A DNA stretch of 19,800 nt. Origin: Gammaproteobacteria bacterium (lineage in GTDB: Bacteria; Pseudomonadota; Gammaproteobacteria; Steroidobacterales; Steroidobacteraceae). Where the stretch lies: the NCBI GenBank assembly GCA_028293725.1, contig JAQGOE010000270.1, positions 1 to 19,800 on the forward strand, written 5' to 3'. The notes under the pieces were generated by a model that was not told the DNA's origin, made no database searches, and saw only the letters and a list, made by a program, of their open reading frames with translations. Position 1 is the stretch's first letter. Every line of letters begins with the position of its first letter. Positions 1-8,212 of this stretch are shown in pieces. The translations under genes were made by a program, and so were the position numbers.

Positions 1-149
1 CCACCCAGATAGCGAAGTTGCAGAACCTGATTGCCGGCGGTTGCGTCAACGGCGCGCTCGTTGCCGGAGGCAAGCGGTGTCTGCGCCGCAACCGGCCGTA
101 TTGCCACCAACACGCCTGCCGCCATCACTATTAAACACCAGACCTTCAT
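1..149 (-). CDS. Partial secreted protein of unknown function (N-terminus only)
   Basis: The complement of the first 149 bases reads as an open frame of 49 codons from an ATG at 149 and runs off the window. It begins MKVWCLIVMAAGVLVAIRP and continues VAAQTPLASGNE: a short basic start, a hydrophobic stretch, then a small-residue VAA-Q site typical of Sec signal peptidase cleavage. An AGGA lies about 8 nt before the ATG, which supports the start. The mature part that is visible (about 27 residues) contains no motif I recognise, so no function is assigned. It is likely exported to the periplasm or outer membrane. The protein must continue beyond the left edge. Confidence 0.6.
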   Translation of the reverse strand, partial: MKVWCLIVMAAGVLVAIRPVAAQTPLASGNERAVDATAGNQVLQLRYLG

Positions 150-518
150 GTTCGCGATTCCTGCTTTTGCATATTGCGTAACAAACATAAGCAAGCGACG
201 GTCCCGCAACTGGCTCCCGCTACCAACGACCTCCGCGAACGGCGAAACGCCTTCGAAACCCATATGCGCTGCTCGTCGGTATCAGATACCTGTCTTCCGC
301 GCGCCATCGAGGCGCGTTGCCAGGCCATCTCTTCCGCAACGCCAAGGCAGATCATAGTTCCAACCGCGACCAGATCCGCGCGCCAGATACTCTCAAGACA
401 GTGTATTCCTACACTGCGCTCATCGCGGAGCAGCGGCCATCGTGGCGCCGAACCCTACGCGCCGGGCCGGGCGGATCCAATGTTGGATTCGCTCACGACC
501 GCCGAGGCGAGTCTTTCG
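150..518. other. Gene-free stretch between two minus-strand genes
   Basis: No convincing gene is seen. Open frames of 60 to 160 codons exist on both strands but are rich in Arg, Ser and Ala, lack ribosome binding sites and match no family I know. The stretch should contain the promoter of the secreted-protein gene starting at 149, but I find no clear -35/-10 pair. Confidence 0.5.
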
Positions 519-1523
519 TCAATCGGATGCCGGACTAGCGGAGCCGCTCCGGCGGCCCGCGCGGCCCGCGGCGCCGCGGGCAATCCGCAGCACGATCCTG
601 CCAATGACCTGACCCCGTTCCAGTCGCGCATGCGCGCGGGCCGCTTGGGCTAACGGATATACGGCGGCGATCCGCACCTGCAACCGGGTCTCGTCGGCTG
701 TGCGTTCGAGACGGGCGAGACGCTGTTGACTCACTTCGCCGTCGTAGCCTTCCACCGAGAAGCGCCGCCGACCTCGTTTTGGTTCCGGCTCCACGCCATT
801 CGGGTACGCGACCCGACCCGTCGGCTTGACCAGATCGAGACAGCGATCGAGTGTCGGACCGCCCGCAAAGGCCAGCACCGCATCGAGACCGTCCGGCGCA
901 AGCTCACGCAACCGCTCGGCCGCGTTGTCTGCCCTGGCATCGAAAGCCGCTTCGGCGCCCAGACTCAACACGAGCCGTGTCGATTTGCGGCCGGTGGCGG
1001 TCGCAATCACGCGCGCACCGCGGCACTTTGCAAACTGGACAGCCAATGTGCCGACAGCTCCACTCGCTCCGAAGATGAGCACGGTCTGCCCACGTCGCAG
1101 GCGGAGCACGTCGTCCACGCCCTGCAGTGCCGTGAGCCCGGTGACCACTGCCGCACCGGCGTGCAATAGATCCAGCCGCCGCGGGACATGTCCCACGTGG
1201 TCTGCGTTCACGGCCACGTATTCCGCGTAGAACCCGCCTTTTGGATTGATGAATTCATAAGCCCACACGCGCTCGCCCACATCAAAGCGCCGCACTCGGG
1301 CCCCTTTCGCCGCTACGACGCCCGCACCATCGGTGCCGAGTACGAGAGGGAACCTTGGCCGTCCGCTTGGCCACCAGCCGCCGCGAATATCGGCGTCCCA
1401 TACGCCCACGCCGGCTGCTTGGAGCGCGATGAGCACCTCGTTCGGCCCCGGGTCGGGAACGGGCAGCGTATGCAGCTTGAGTACAGAAGGAGGGCCGAAG
1501 CGATCGATAGCGGCAGCTTTCAT
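519..1523 (-). CDS. Zinc-independent MDR oxidoreductase (quinone reductase-like)
   Basis: This 334-residue protein is a medium-chain dehydrogenase/reductase of the zinc-free quinone oxidoreductase type, expected to be a soluble NAD(P)H-dependent enzyme acting on quinones, enones or similar carbonyls. It has the GroES-like N-terminal half (MKAAAIDRFGPP start, PLVLGTDGAGVV near 59-70, GGFYAEYVAVNAD near 96-108). The Rossmann half has the cofactor loop FGASGAVG at 151-158. The Cys and His zinc ligands of true alcohol dehydrogenases are absent (AAGVGVWDADIR in that place). I chose the ATG at 1523 because family homology begins there; an upstream in-frame ATG at 1598 adds 25 unconserved residues. 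The C-terminus carries about 20 Arg/Gly/Ala/Ser-rich residues beyond the usual end at GRIVLRI. It is divergent from a second MDR gene. The exact substrate cannot be told. Confidence 0.88.
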   Translation of the reverse strand: MKAAAIDRFGPPSVLKLHTLPVPDPGPNEVLIALQAAGVGVWDADIRGGWWPSGRPRFPLVLGTDGAGVVAAKGARVRRFDVGERVWAYEFINPKGGFYAEYVAVNADHVGHVPRRLDLLHAGAAVVTGLTALQGVDDVLRLRRGQTVLIFGASGAVGTLAVQFAKCRGARVIATATGRKSTRLVLSLGAEAAFDARADNAAERLRELAPDGLDAVLAFAGGPTLDRCLDLVKPTGRVAYPNGVEPEPKRGRRRFSVEGYDGEVSQQRLARLERTADETRLQVRIAAVYPLAQAARAHARLERGQVIGRIVLRIARGAAGRAGRRSGSASPASD

Positions 1524-1874
1524 CGTCGGGCCGGTCTCGTTGACTTTCCGAGCACACATATAGGCACCAAAGCAGTTGCCACGCCCCAGTGTCAACATTG
1601 GTCCCGTCGACCCAGGAGCACATTGACGGGAGTCAAGGCATGGCTAGTGATGCAGTCCGCGACGACACAACGCGCGTTGCATCGTGTGCCTGGAGGGAGC
1701 GTTTGTCTCAGATCAAGGCGCGAGGGCCGGCGGTGATCATACACTTCGTCGACGCCCATCCATACAACGTTATGTTCGCCTCCCGGCGTGGCTCGAGCAT
1801 AGCGCAAGCCGCCTGGCTGGACTCAAAATTGCTGCACATCGGCGCACGGTTCGCACGCTTTTTCGGAGGTTGAG
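1524..1874. other. Divergent intergenic region between two MDR oxidoreductase genes
   Basis: These 351 bases separate two divergently transcribed oxidoreductase genes and should hold both promoters. An open plus-strand frame spans 1589-1873 (94 codons) and stops one base before the next ATG. It has no recognisable domain and no good ribosome binding site, so I do not call it. A TTGACA on the minus strand (1595 to 1590) lacks a -10 at normal spacing. A short inverted repeat is listed separately. Confidence 0.5.
1623..1636. promoter_or_regulatory. Short inverted repeat, candidate operator
   Basis: TTGACGGGAGTCAA is a perfect 5-bp inverted repeat with a 4-base centre, in the divergent region between two oxidoreductase genes. 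It lies 100 bases upstream of the minus-strand gene and about 240 upstream of the plus-strand gene. Half-sites of this size suit a dimeric repressor, but no regulator gene lies next to it and a repeat this short can occur by chance. Confidence 0.25.
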
Positions 1875-2813
1875 ATGGCCACGATGCTGGCGGTGCTCCT
1901 CGAATCATTCGGCGGCACCGAGACGCTGAGGGTGAAGGAAATCGAAAGGCCCCTGCCAGGTGATGCCGAAGTCCTCATCAAGGTGCAGGCCGCCAGCGTG
2001 AATCCGGTTGACTACAAGATGGCCTCGGGAAAATACCCAACCGTGAGCCAGAATCAGTTGCCGATTGTGTTGGGACGGGACATCTCAGGCACGGTAATCG
2101 GTTGCGGCCGCCGGGTCACCGACCTGGCAGTCGGCGACGAGGTGTACGCCATGCTCGACAGGGCACACGGAGGTTTCGCCGAGTACGTCGCCGTCAATGC
2201 CGACCTGTGCGTACCGAAACCAGCGAAGCTGGATCACGCGGCGGCCGCTGCGGTACCGCTCGCCGGGATCACCGCCTGGCAGGGGCTGTTCGATCACGGC
2301 CGGCTAGTCTCGGGCCAGCGCGTGCTCATTCACGGAGGCGCGGGCGGGGTCGGGCACTTCGCCATCCAGTTCGCAAAGGAACGGGGTGCAAACGTTTCCA
2401 CCACGGGTTTGGGCCAGGATAAGGATTTCATGCGATTGCTCGGCGCCGACCAGACGGTCGACTACACATCCGACCCGTTCGAAGAGGTCGTGCACGGCGT
2501 CGATCTCGTGTTCGATCTCGTGGCGGGGGATACGCAGGAGCGCTCCTGGCATGTACTGAAAGATGGCGGCGCGTTGGTCTCCACGTTGGCCAAGCCCTCC
2601 GAGATGATGGCCAGGGAGCATAACGCCCGCGCGACGAACTACCAGGCCCAGCCGAATGCCGGCGAGCTCGCCGAGATCGGGCAGCTGATCGCCGCCGGCA
2701 AGGTCAAGCCGTACATCGAGGCGACGTTTCCACTCGAAGAGGCGGGCATCGCACTGCAGAGGCTGCAGCACAGGCACACGCAGGGAAAGATCGTTCTTGA
2801 AGTGAGCGCATGA
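1875..2813 (+). CDS. NADP-dependent MDR oxidoreductase (quinone reductase-like)
   Basis: This 312-residue protein is a zinc-free medium-chain reductase. Visible landmarks are VNPVDYKMASG (43-52), PIVLGRDISGTV (63-74), GGFAEYVAVNAD (99-110), and the dinucleotide loop HGGAGGVG at 153-160 followed by FAIQFAKERGANV. The end QGKIVLEVSA is typical. It probably reduces quinones, enones or other activated carbonyls with NADPH in the cytoplasm. A GGAGG lies 4 bases before the ATG at 1875. Only 16 nt separate it from the aldehyde dehydrogenase gene, so the two are very likely co-transcribed. It is a distant paralogue of the divergent gene at 519-1523 (shared EYVAVNAD motif and fold). The family is secure; the substrate is not. 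Confidence 0.92.
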   Translation: MATMLAVLLESFGGTETLRVKEIERPLPGDAEVLIKVQAASVNPVDYKMASGKYPTVSQNQLPIVLGRDISGTVIGCGRRVTDLAVGDEVYAMLDRAHGGFAEYVAVNADLCVPKPAKLDHAAAAAVPLAGITAWQGLFDHGRLVSGQRVLIHGGAGGVGHFAIQFAKERGANVSTTGLGQDKDFMRLLGADQTVDYTSDPFEEVVHGVDLVFDLVAGDTQERSWHVLKDGGALVSTLAKPSEMMAREHNARATNYQAQPNAGELAEIGQLIAAGKVKPYIEATFPLEEAGIALQRLQHRHTQGKIVLEVSA

Positions 2814-2829
2814 CCAAGGGGAATTCATC

Positions 2830-4374
2830 ATGGTTGCACCCGCCGCAGGCGTAGCGCAAAAAATGACTCAATCCCGATACACCGGGTTTGATCGCATGCT
2901 CATTGGAGATTCGTGGCGCATCGGACGCTCGCAGAAGCGCATACGGGATCTCGATCCTTTCAAACGTGACACGCTGCTCGAGCTTGCCTCGGCCAACGAG
3001 CAGGATCTCGAGGAGGCGTACGCAGCCGCGGCTGCGGCACAGCCGAACTGGGCGACCCGGCCGCCGGCCGAGCGCGCCGCCGTCATGGAACGAGCCGTAA
3101 CGATCATGAACCAGCGCGAGGACGAGATTGTGTCCTGGCTCATTCACGAGTCGGGAAGCACACGGCTCAAGGCGAAGATGGAGTGCGCCTCGGCGAGTGC
3201 GGTGATTCACGAAGCCGCGCGCATTCCTTACAACGCGCAGAGCCGAATTCTGCCGGCCGACGTGCCCGGCAAGGAATGCCGCGTCTATCGCAAACCGGTC
3301 GGCGTGGTGGGCATCATCAGCCCGTGGAACTGGCCGCTGCATCTGACCAGCCGCTCTCTCGGCCCTGCCCTCGCAGCCGGCAACGCCGCGGTCGTCAAGC
3401 CCGCGAGCGATACCCCGGTCACCGGCGGATTACTGCTCGCCAAGATCTTCGAGGAGGCGGGGTTACCCCCAGGCCTGCTGAGCGTGATCGTTGGCGCCGG
3501 TGAAGGGATCGGGAATGCGTTCGTCACCCATCCGACCCCGCGCGTGATCTCCTTCACCGGGTCCACGCAAGTGGGCCGCGGGATCGCGGAGCTCGCCGCC
3601 GCTAAAGCAAAGATCATCAAGCGTGTGGATCTGGAGCTGGGAGGCAATTCGCCTTTCGTGGTTCTCGAGGACGCACCGATGGAACAGACGCTGGAGGCGG
3701 CGATCTTCGGCAGGTTTCTGCACCAGGGCCAGATCTGCATGAGCGCCAATCGCTTCATCGTGGATGAGGCGGTATACGATGAGTTCACTCAACGCTTCAC
3801 CGAACGAGTGCGCGCCGTGAAGACCGGGAATCCGGAGGACGACGATACTCTCGTCGGACCCATCATCAATGAGCACCAGCTCGCGAGGCTGCAGAAGCTG
3901 ATCGCCGAAGCGCGACAAGCCGGGGCGCGTGAGCTCACCGGCGGGCAGCCCAACGGCCTGGTACTGCCGCCGCACGTATTTGCCGACGTACGTAACGACA
4001 TGACAGTTGCCCGCGAGGAGCTGTTCGGACCCGTAGCGCCACTCATCCGGGTGCGGGGCGAGAAAGACGCCCTGCACACGGCCAACGACACCGAACAGGG
4101 CCTCTCGGGGTGTGTCTTCACGCGCGATCTGGAGCGGGGCGCGCGATTCGCGCAGCGCATGGAATGCGGCATGGCGCACGTCAACGACCAACCCGTCAAT
4201 GATCTGCCAAACTGTCCGTTCGGCGGCGAAAAAAACTCCGGCATCGGGCGCTTTGGTGGAGAGTGGGCCATCGAGGCATTCACTACGGACCAGTGGGTGA
4301 GCGTACAGCACGAGCCGCGCGTGTATCCGAAACGCGCAAGCGAAGTCACCGGAGCGGTCTCGGTGGGCGGGTAA
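2830..4374 (+). CDS. NAD(P)-dependent aldehyde dehydrogenase
   Basis: This 514-residue aldehyde dehydrogenase oxidises an aldehyde to the acid. The catalytic set is complete: PWNWP with oxyanion Asn167, the coenzyme-binding Lys190 in VVKPAS, FTGST at 242-246, the general base Glu269 in LELGGNSP, and the nucleophile Cys303 in GQICMSANR. The C-terminal PFGGEKNSGIGRFGG motif is also present. By eye it resembles the vanillin/benzaldehyde/salicylaldehyde dehydrogenase branch (PWNWPLHLTSRSL and FLHQGQICMSANR), which would imply an aromatic or similar hydrophobic aldehyde; that is inference. The first 15 to 20 residues are a poorly conserved extension. AGGGGAA stands 7 bases before the ATG. It follows the MDR gene by 16 nt, so the pair probably forms a carbonyl-processing operon. 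Confidence 0.95.
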   Translation: MVAPAAGVAQKMTQSRYTGFDRMLIGDSWRIGRSQKRIRDLDPFKRDTLLELASANEQDLEEAYAAAAAAQPNWATRPPAERAAVMERAVTIMNQREDEIVSWLIHESGSTRLKAKMECASASAVIHEAARIPYNAQSRILPADVPGKECRVYRKPVGVVGIISPWNWPLHLTSRSLGPALAAGNAAVVKPASDTPVTGGLLLAKIFEEAGLPPGLLSVIVGAGEGIGNAFVTHPTPRVISFTGSTQVGRGIAELAAAKAKIIKRVDLELGGNSPFVVLEDAPMEQTLEAAIFGRFLHQGQICMSANRFIVDEAVYDEFTQRFTERVRAVKTGNPEDDDTLVGPIINEHQLARLQKLIAEARQAGARELTGGQPNGLVLPPHVFADVRNDMTVAREELFGPVAPLIRVRGEKDALHTANDTEQGLSGCVFTRDLERGARFAQRMECGMAHVNDQPVNDLPNCPFGGEKNSGIGRFGGEWAIEAFTTDQWVSVQHEPRVYPKRASEVTGAVSVGG

Positions 4375-4557
4375 GCGAGTCACGCGGGGGCGCCAGCTGC
4401 CTCTCGTCAGCGCTGCGTGAAATTCCTCGTAGATAACGCTCTGTCGCCCGACGTCGACTGGCCAACCTCCCAAATATCGCAAGCGTGCTGCAACAGGGAG
4501 CATCGAAGTGGATGAACTGATCCTCCAACATGAAGCGCCGGCCGCAGCATGCTCTGG

Positions 4558-4875
4558 TCAGCGGTTGACTATGTAACCGTAGCCAACACTATCGATCTCG
4601 ACAACCGTACCACCTTCGATATGCACTCGCATCATGAGCCTATTCGGGCCGAAATTGTAGAGCCACGTTTCGACGGAAACGTCGATCATCACGCTGGGCT
4701 GATTCTGTTGGCCGTTGACCCAAGCGACCTGTGTCGGACTACCACATTTGGCGGCCACTTCGGCGCTAGTATCGCCCACCGTGACCAGTTTTTTGCCACA
4801 TCGAAAGGTATCGCCCTCAGCGACTGGGGCAACCAGGAAGAGCAGCAAGAAAAAGGTGATTGAGCGTGTGATCAT
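4558..4875 (-). CDS. Exported DUF2845-type small protein
   Basis: This 105-residue protein starts with a clear signal peptide (MITRSITFFLLLFLVAPVAEG) followed by DTFRCGKKLVTVGDT. The core FRCG, then a GDT turn, AKCGSP (Cys26 and Cys44 could form a disulfide), then ETWLYNFGPNR and a closing IDSVGYGY strand matches my memory of DUF2845, a family of small periplasmic proteins of unknown function common in gammaproteobacteria. The fold resembles SmpA/OmlA-like two-layer proteins, so an envelope role is possible. The ribosome binding site is poor (ACAGG almost touches the ATG). It is convergent with the aldehyde dehydrogenase and lies downstream of the DUF1269 gene with a 141-nt gap. Confidence 0.8.
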   Translation of the reverse strand: MITRSITFFLLLFLVAPVAEGDTFRCGKKLVTVGDTSAEVAAKCGSPTQVAWVNGQQNQPSVMIDVSVETWLYNFGPNRLMMRVHIEGGTVVEIDSVGYGYIVNR

Positions 4876-5016
4876 ACCTGTCTGGCCGTCGCTGTCGCTT
4901 TCAGATCAGGAGTTACGAGTTATGTTATACCGCCATGCCTCGGATCCAGAGGAGCTGATACTGATACAGCGGATTCGCCGTTGGCAGCCTGTCGTGCCCT
5001 GACACGTCGATTTCCT

Positions 5017-5490
5017 CTACGTTGCGGCCGAGGGCTTTTCCTCAGACTTCAGGTCTGTATGCATGACGGTAGCGCCGAGCTCCCGCAGACGTGCTTCGAG
5101 CGGCGCGGTCGCATCCTGGGGTACCTCGATGACCAGAGCACTCTTGCCGGGCGTGAGTTGCGCGGCGACCTCGTCGAAGAAGCTCTCTTCGACGCCAAAG
5201 TTGGCGAGATCTCGCGTGAATCCGATAAATCCGCCGGCGGCGAACCCGATGGCCGAGCCAATGAGCCCAACAGGCGCCCCGATCAGTGCGCCGACCAGCG
5301 CACCGATCGGGGCGCGAAATGCCAGCCGGCTAGCCCACTTCTGCTCCGAGACCTTTCCATCGGGACGCTTGACGATGACAGCCACGCCACGGACGGCCCT
5401 GCTCACGAGATCGCCGGAACTCTCCAGCACGCCAGCCACCTCGTAGGCCTGGGCTTCATTGGAAAAGATGGCGATGATGAGTTGATTCAC
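5017..5490 (-). CDS. DUF1269-type membrane-associated protein
   Basis: This 157-residue protein begins MNQLIIAIFSNEAQAYEV, has a small alpha/beta N-terminal segment with VAVIVKRPDGKV, then a glycine-zipper hydrophobic stretch at about 61-91 (repeated GxxxG-like spacing: GALVGALIGAPVGLIGSAIG). A soluble tail follows with LTPGKSALVIEV. This layout fits DUF1269, membrane proteins of unknown function often associated with stress or envelope genes. The start codon is GTG at 5490, supported by a strong AGGAGG 7 bases upstream; no better ATG exists. A partner cannot be named from context, although the exported DUF2845 gene follows on the same strand. Confidence 0.8.
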   Translation of the reverse strand: MNQLIIAIFSNEAQAYEVAGVLESSGDLVSRAVRGVAVIVKRPDGKVSEQKWASRLAFRAPIGALVGALIGAPVGLIGSAIGFAAGGFIGFTRDLANFGVEESFFDEVAAQLTPGKSALVIEVPQDATAPLEARLRELGATVMHTDLKSEEKPSAAT

Positions 5491-5662
5491 GGCTAGGCCT
5501 CCTGTGGCCCGACGACTTGGCGCGTCATTTGGCGATCAACGCGGCTTCCGCGGCGGCACCACCCTCCTACGTAAACTAAGGTAGTAGCCTTGGACACGGT
5601 GCACTTGCGGCAGGCGGATAAACCGTCATCCAACACGCTCCCTGTCCACGCAAACAGAAGAT

Positions 5663-5692
5663 CCCCGGCACCGCTGGGGAGCGATGCCGGGG
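5663..5692 (-). terminator. Strong hairpin downstream of the GH13-like gene
   Basis: The arms CCCCGGCA and TGCCGGGG plus inner CGCT/AGCG pair around a GGGG loop with one C-A mismatch, giving a 12-pair stem. It lies 58 bases past the stop of the minus-strand gene ending at 5751. On that strand it is followed by a moderately T-rich stretch (ATCTTCTGTTT), so it is probably a Rho-independent terminator of imperfect type. Confidence 0.6.
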
Positions 5693-5750
5693 ACGCGAAG
5701 CCTCCTTTTGCAGCTCCGCGCTGCGCGCTGAGTCTCCTGCTGCGCGCCTC

Positions 5751-7916
5751 CTAGCTCTTCGGCTGGACCACGACTGTCTTGCCAGACAGGGAGTCGAGAT
5801 CGACCGTGAGCAAGCCATTATTGGACACGACTCCAGCACCCTGGTTGGAAATGACATCAGTAGCTCCCTGTCCCGCCAGCGACGTCGACGGTATCCCCGG
5901 AGGAACCTGAGTCAGGTCGACCTGGACCGAAGTACTCCCGCGCCCGTAGTTGAGCGCCGTGATCGCCAGCTTGGAATCAGGCAGCTTCATGACGAGCACG
6001 CAGACCGAGTGATCGCTGACCGGTGGCACGAGCAGCATGGTGCCTTCGGCGATCCGGTATTGCTTGCGTGCCGTGAGCATCTTCGTGATCTGGCTCGCGA
6101 ACGAGTTGGACGACTTGAGCTGGTCGGGCACGGCGCCGTAGAGACTCTGGGCCTTCGGGATCCCAAACTGAGACTGGGGCGCTGTGGGATTCGAGCCGAT
6201 CATGTCCACTCCGCCGCGGTCAATCCAGCGCCAGTCGCCGCCTGCGGTCAGATTGTTGGGGACGCTCGACGCCGGTATCGGCAAGGCGCCCACCAGGTCC
6301 CAGGCCGAGAGGGCGAACACACCCGGGATCATGGCGTTGGCGTGGGCGACCAGGAGGTGACCACGCTGGATGAGCGCAACCTGGTCGGGGGTGGCGTGAT
6401 ACGGGTCATGAACGCCAAGTGCAGGAGCAATGAAGCCGGCGTAGGTGGTGGCGACTCCATCTTGCGCGGGACGGTACAGCATGTTGTAGGGCGCAGCAGG
6501 ACCCGCGACACTCGAGCGCATTGTCTGGAGAATCCCTTGCTTGAGTTGCCCGCCGTTGAGGTTTTGGCCCTCATACTGGAAATCGCCATGAGAGCCGAGC
6601 TCGAAGAGCTGGAAGGTGATCTCGTCGTGGTTCTGCAGGTCGTGGACGAGCGTGCCCGGTTGCACGCCAGCGTCCAACAGAAAGTGATGCGCGAGCCGCA
6701 AGGGCAGCACATCACCGTTGATTAACGCGTACAGGCACTCCGCGCGGGTGAAGAAGTCGTACGACAGGTCCGGGCCGTTCGGCGCGAATTGCTTGAGTTG
6801 CGCGAGCGGAGCGGCAAACTCCTGATACGTAAACCCGCCGAGCTTGCGCACAAAGAACGAGATCTGCGCCGTGTTGTTGTTCGCCAGCGAGGTGAGGTAA
6901 TCCTGCGCAAAGTTATTGTTCGGCTGTGGCTCGAGACCAAGGAACGTGTCCGCGTCGAGACGCAGGACCTTGACCCCGCGGTCCACGATGTTCCTGCCGC
7001 TATCGCCATACTGCACGCGTTGGGCCGCGTTGGAAGGGTCCAGCCAGTTGTAAGCTGGCTGAGCTGGCTTGAAGACGTGCAGATACACCCATCGGCGCGT
7101 CTTCCCGTCGACTCCGACCAACTCAGGCGTAGCGCTCCAGCCGCTCCAGGTGCTGGCCTGCGGGTCGGCATCGGCGGAATGGATGAGACCGGGGATATAT
7201 CCCTTCTGCTTCAGCTGCACGGCTGCGTCCGTCGGGACGAGCGCGTGACCCGAAGGATCATTGACCGCAGGCAGGAGTCCCCAGTCCTTCTGGGCGATCT
7301 CGACCATGTTATACAGGCCGGGGTAGTCCTTGTACGCCAGCTCGGCAAGTCGGAAGTCGGGTCCCAGGCCCGAATGCAGCGGTACCAGATCGGAGCCGAT
7401 GCTCGCTTGCTCCTGCCCAGCGTTGCTGACCATCTGCGTGAAATCGGCCTCCGTCCCGAGCTCCGGGGCGATGTCCAGCGAGATGCGGTCGAAATATCCA
7501 TCGATCGTCGGGGTGAATGTCGTTCCATTGATTCCGCCCGAGCGCTGGACTGGGTCAGTATGCAATAGCGTGATTCCGACATCATGATTGACGCTCCAGA
7601 ACGTTTGGTCGGCCCACGTGCCGATGATGGACGTCCCTGGCTTCGTGATCACGGAGGCCGGGTAATAGAGAAGCCAGACCGAGGCCTGCTGTACTAACTC
7701 GCTCGGTTTTGGCTGGCTGAAGTCCTGACGCCACTGGATCCCCATGCCGGAGATCTTGTCGGCCTCCTGGTCCGACTGGAAGAGCATGGATTGCTGCTCC
7801 AGAAAATTGACGTACTTGGGGTCCGGCGGCTGCGACCAGCCATTGCCGGAGACGAGGGCAAAGACGGCGGCGAGCAGCGCCGGCCAACGGAAGTGCGTAT
7901 GTAGCGTGCTGTTCAT
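5751..7916 (-). CDS. Exported trehalose synthase-like GH13 family protein, divergent
   Basis: This 721-residue protein starts at the ATG at 7916, where a GGAG sits about 10 bases upstream and a signal peptide begins (MNSTLHTHFRWPALLAAVFA, cleavage likely near GWSQ). The open frame extends upstream to 8132 but that part is not conserved-looking. The body resembles GH13 trehalose synthase/maltose glucosyltransferases: region I as DLVPLH (Asp176, His181, with the usual Asn replaced by Leu), region II GVKVLRLDA with the nucleophile Asp321, QPAYNWLDP before it like QPDLNFDNP of TreS, and region IV LQNHDE at 428-432. The region III acid/base Glu, expected near residue 355, is not seen (SFFVRKLGG). 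TreS enzymes are usually cytoplasmic, so export is unusual. Activity on an alpha-glucan or disaccharide is possible but unproven. It is divergent from a polytopic membrane protein and followed by a hairpin. Confidence 0.8.
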   Translation of the reverse strand: MNSTLHTHFRWPALLAAVFALVSGNGWSQPPDPKYVNFLEQQSMLFQSDQEADKISGMGIQWRQDFSQPKPSELVQQASVWLLYYPASVITKPGTSIIGTWADQTFWSVNHDVGITLLHTDPVQRSGGINGTTFTPTIDGYFDRISLDIAPELGTEADFTQMVSNAGQEQASIGSDLVPLHSGLGPDFRLAELAYKDYPGLYNMVEIAQKDWGLLPAVNDPSGHALVPTDAAVQLKQKGYIPGLIHSADADPQASTWSGWSATPELVGVDGKTRRWVYLHVFKPAQPAYNWLDPSNAAQRVQYGDSGRNIVDRGVKVLRLDADTFLGLEPQPNNNFAQDYLTSLANNNTAQISFFVRKLGGFTYQEFAAPLAQLKQFAPNGPDLSYDFFTRAECLYALINGDVLPLRLAHHFLLDAGVQPGTLVHDLQNHDEITFQLFELGSHGDFQYEGQNLNGGQLKQGILQTMRSSVAGPAAPYNMLYRPAQDGVATTYAGFIAPALGVHDPYHATPDQVALIQRGHLLVAHANAMIPGVFALSAWDLVGALPIPASSVPNNLTAGGDWRWIDRGGVDMIGSNPTAPQSQFGIPKAQSLYGAVPDQLKSSNSFASQITKMLTARKQYRIAEGTMLLVPPVSDHSVCVLVMKLPDSKLAITALNYGRGSTSVQVDLTQVPPGIPSTSLAGQGATDVISNQGAGVVSNNGLLTVDLDSLSGKTVVVQPKS

Positions 7917-8212
7917 GGTAATTCTCCAGCGCTGTGTTGGCCATGGCGACACACAGGATCCAGCTGTTGTTGCGCTGGACGGCATGTGAAGTGCGCAGCG
8001 CATCGAAAACGTTGGCGTACCGCTCGTCGTCGAGGGGCTGGCTTCTGTGCATTTGTACTTCGCCGGGACGATAACCTCCTTCCCATGCGCCGCCTTGACC
8101 TGCATCAAGTACATGCGCCGCGGCGCGCTCACAATCCAACATGTTGTATTCTTCCCTCATCAGGCTCTCGGGCAGGTCACTTGCGAAAGCGTCAACTGCA
8201 GGGGAATCCGAG
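7917..8212. other. Divergent intergenic region with unassigned minus-strand frames
   Basis: About 296 bases lie between the GH13-like gene and the membrane protein gene. Two minus-strand frames cross it. One encodes MYLMQVKAAHGKEVIVPAKY from 8114. The other contains DDERYANVFDALRTSHAVQR and continues out of frame into the GH13 gene. Neither matches a family I know. They could be the two halves of one frameshifted small gene, or simply open frames in GC-rich DNA. No clear promoter boxes were found. Confidence 0.35.

Noticed and set aside
174..653. 159-codon plus-strand frame at the left end
   Set aside because: Low-complexity Ala/Arg/Ser composition, overlaps the 3' end of a real gene on the other strand, no initiation signal.
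1590..1595. TTGACA on the minus strand as a -35 for the first MDR gene
   Set aside because: The nearest -10-like TATATG (1562 to 1557) is 27 bases away, too far for a normal sigma70 promoter.
1589..1873. 94-codon plus-strand frame ending just before the second MDR gene
   Set aside because: No recognisable domain, no ribosome binding site, and a composition like other chance frames; kept only as a remark under the intergenic region.
3463..4503. Minus-strand open frame (346 codons) opposite the aldehyde dehydrogenase
   Set aside because: The aldehyde dehydrogenase has all catalytic motifs; the antisense frame has none and no ribosome binding site.
6789..7568. Plus-strand open frame (259 codons) opposite the GH13-like gene
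   Set aside because: It is a shadow frame rich in Arg, Val and Glu with no recognisable domain, inside a well-supported gene.
7917..8132. 72-residue N-terminal extension of the GH13-like protein
   Set aside because: The signal peptide and the GGAG ribosome binding site both point to the ATG at 7916; the upstream part would place the signal peptide internally.
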